Notes under the pieces: model-generated
Databases searched by the model: none
What the model saw: the letters and a program-made list of their open reading frames with translations, nothing else
Told to the model about the DNA's origin: nothing
Program-made: the position numbers and the translations under genes
Assembly: GCA_028713595.1 (NCBI GenBank)
Contig: JAQTNZ010000234.1
Location: 1-5,262, forward strand
Direction of reading: 5' to 3'
Length of the DNA stretch: 5,262 nucleotides
Source of the DNA: Methylovulum sp.
Lineage (GTDB): Bacteria; Pseudomonadota; Gammaproteobacteria; Methylococcales; Methylomonadaceae
Part shown: positions 4,611 to 5,262 of the stretch, one piece after another
Position numbering within the stretch: position 1 is the stretch's first letter
How the letters are laid out: the number at the start of each line of letters is the position of its first letter

Positions 4611-5262
4611 TTAGGGGATTGCTTGGGTATTGGTGCCGACCAGGCTGAACTCAAACAGGCTGAAACTTAGGTCGTTGATGCCGCCGGTTTCATAGCCGGT
4701 GCTGGCGGTGGGGACATAGATATGCTTAATGATGTAATTGGTGTAATCGGCGTACTGCGGGTGGCCTGCTGGACAGCTGGGCGCGGCGGGGAATGTTCCA
4801 TCGGCCACCAATTGCGGTATCAGGTCATTAAGCACGGGGATTAAGTTCTTATTGGTAATAGGGGTTGTCACGCCCCTGACTTTGAAAGGATTGTAGTGGG
4901 TTTGGGGGTGGCTTTCGGGTAAGACATAGGTATCATAATCAACCAAGTAGCGCAAAGAGTAGCGGTACATCTTCTGGCCGGTGGAATCAGGCATCAATGC
5001 CGTGAAATTGGGGTCTTGGACATCTTCGCCAGCTTGGTTTTTGATAATATCGATATATTCAAACCGTTCGTCAAAGATGTTGGCCACCAGATTGAACGCA
5101 TAATTTTTCGTTTTCTCCATTGCCGATGATGGGCCACAATACGTCCCGTTATCCATAAACCGGAACGTGATCCCAAAACGTAGGCCGCCGCCATCTTTAC
5201 CGGCATTATATGTGAGCTGTGCGGTGGTCGGCACAGTGCCCGTATAGGAATAGTTGGCGGTG
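4611..5262 (-). CDS. C-terminal part of an unrecognised, probably extracellular protein (runs off right edge)
   Basis: 216 residues are visible and the frame stays open to the right edge, so the start lies outside; a GTG at 5234 is internal. The visible part begins TANYSYTGTVPTTAQLTYNA, then GKDGGGLRFGITFRFMDNGTY. This is a Thr/Gly/aromatic-rich beta-strand pattern common in secreted or surface proteins. A mixed middle follows (FDERFEYIDIIKNQ, KMYRYSLRYLVDYDTYVLPE), then a Pro-rich stretch with Cys (PAAPSCPAGHP), ending FSLFEFSLVGTNTQAIP. Two cysteines, in TYCGPS and APSCPAG, could form a disulphide. No family was recognised, and there is no PEP-CTERM, LPXTG or membrane anchor at the C-terminus. 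It converges on the PEP-CTERM gene, with repeat copy D between them. Export is inferred from composition only. Confidence 0.7.
   Translation of the reverse strand, partial: TANYSYTGTVPTTAQLTYNAGKDGGGLRFGITFRFMDNGTYCGPSSAMEKTKNYAFNLVANIFDERFEYIDIIKNQAGEDVQDPNFTALMPDSTGQKMYRYSLRYLVDYDTYVLPESHPQTHYNPFKVRGVTTPITNKNLIPVLNDLIPQLVADGTFPAAPSCPAGHPQYADYTNYIIKHIYVPTASTGYETGGINDLSFSLFEFSLVGTNTQAIP

Noticed and set aside
1..5262. CRISPR array, tRNA, rRNA, complete transposase gene
   Set aside because: The repeats are dispersed and not regularly spaced, and no RNA gene or transposase motif was seen on either strand.

Overview
The window reads as accessory chromosome from a Gram-negative bacterium. A PEP-CTERM (exosortase-sorted) protein, a c-di-GMP receptor with two PilZ domains, and intergenic regions full of palindromic repeats suggest a gammaproteobacterium, perhaps a methanotroph-like Methylococcales member. 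The taxonomic guess rests on gene content only and is weak.

Layout, left to right: the start of a secreted protein leaving the left edge (1-151, minus); a 541-bp gap with a G-rich cluster, repeat copy A and a perfect 24-bp hairpin; a two-helix membrane protein with a possible PH-like domain (693-1223, minus); a 551-bp divergent gap with repeat copy B; the tandem PilZ protein (1775-2662, plus); a short gap with repeat copy C; an Imm11/DUF1629-type immunity protein (2885-3565, minus); a 471-bp divergent gap with repeat copy E, a second palindromic repeat and several operator-like palindromes; a small secreted PEP-CTERM protein (4037-4528, plus); repeat copy D; and the C-terminal part of an unrecognised, probably extracellular protein leaving the right edge (4611-5262, minus).

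No two genes form a convincing operon. Every intergenic gap holds one copy of the same interspersed repeat, whose core reads GGTGCAATACTATTGTC followed by a CGCACCCTAC-like tail. Copies C and E point inward at the two ends of the Imm11 gene. Copies C and D begin at or beside stop codons, and copy E may supply the -10 element for the Imm11 gene. This repeat-bracketed arrangement is the most unusual feature of the window. The Imm11-type gene has no toxin beside it.

The functional theme is cell surface and signalling: three exported or probably exported proteins, a c-di-GMP receptor, one membrane protein and one orphan immunity-type protein. No direct functional link between them can be shown from the sequence.
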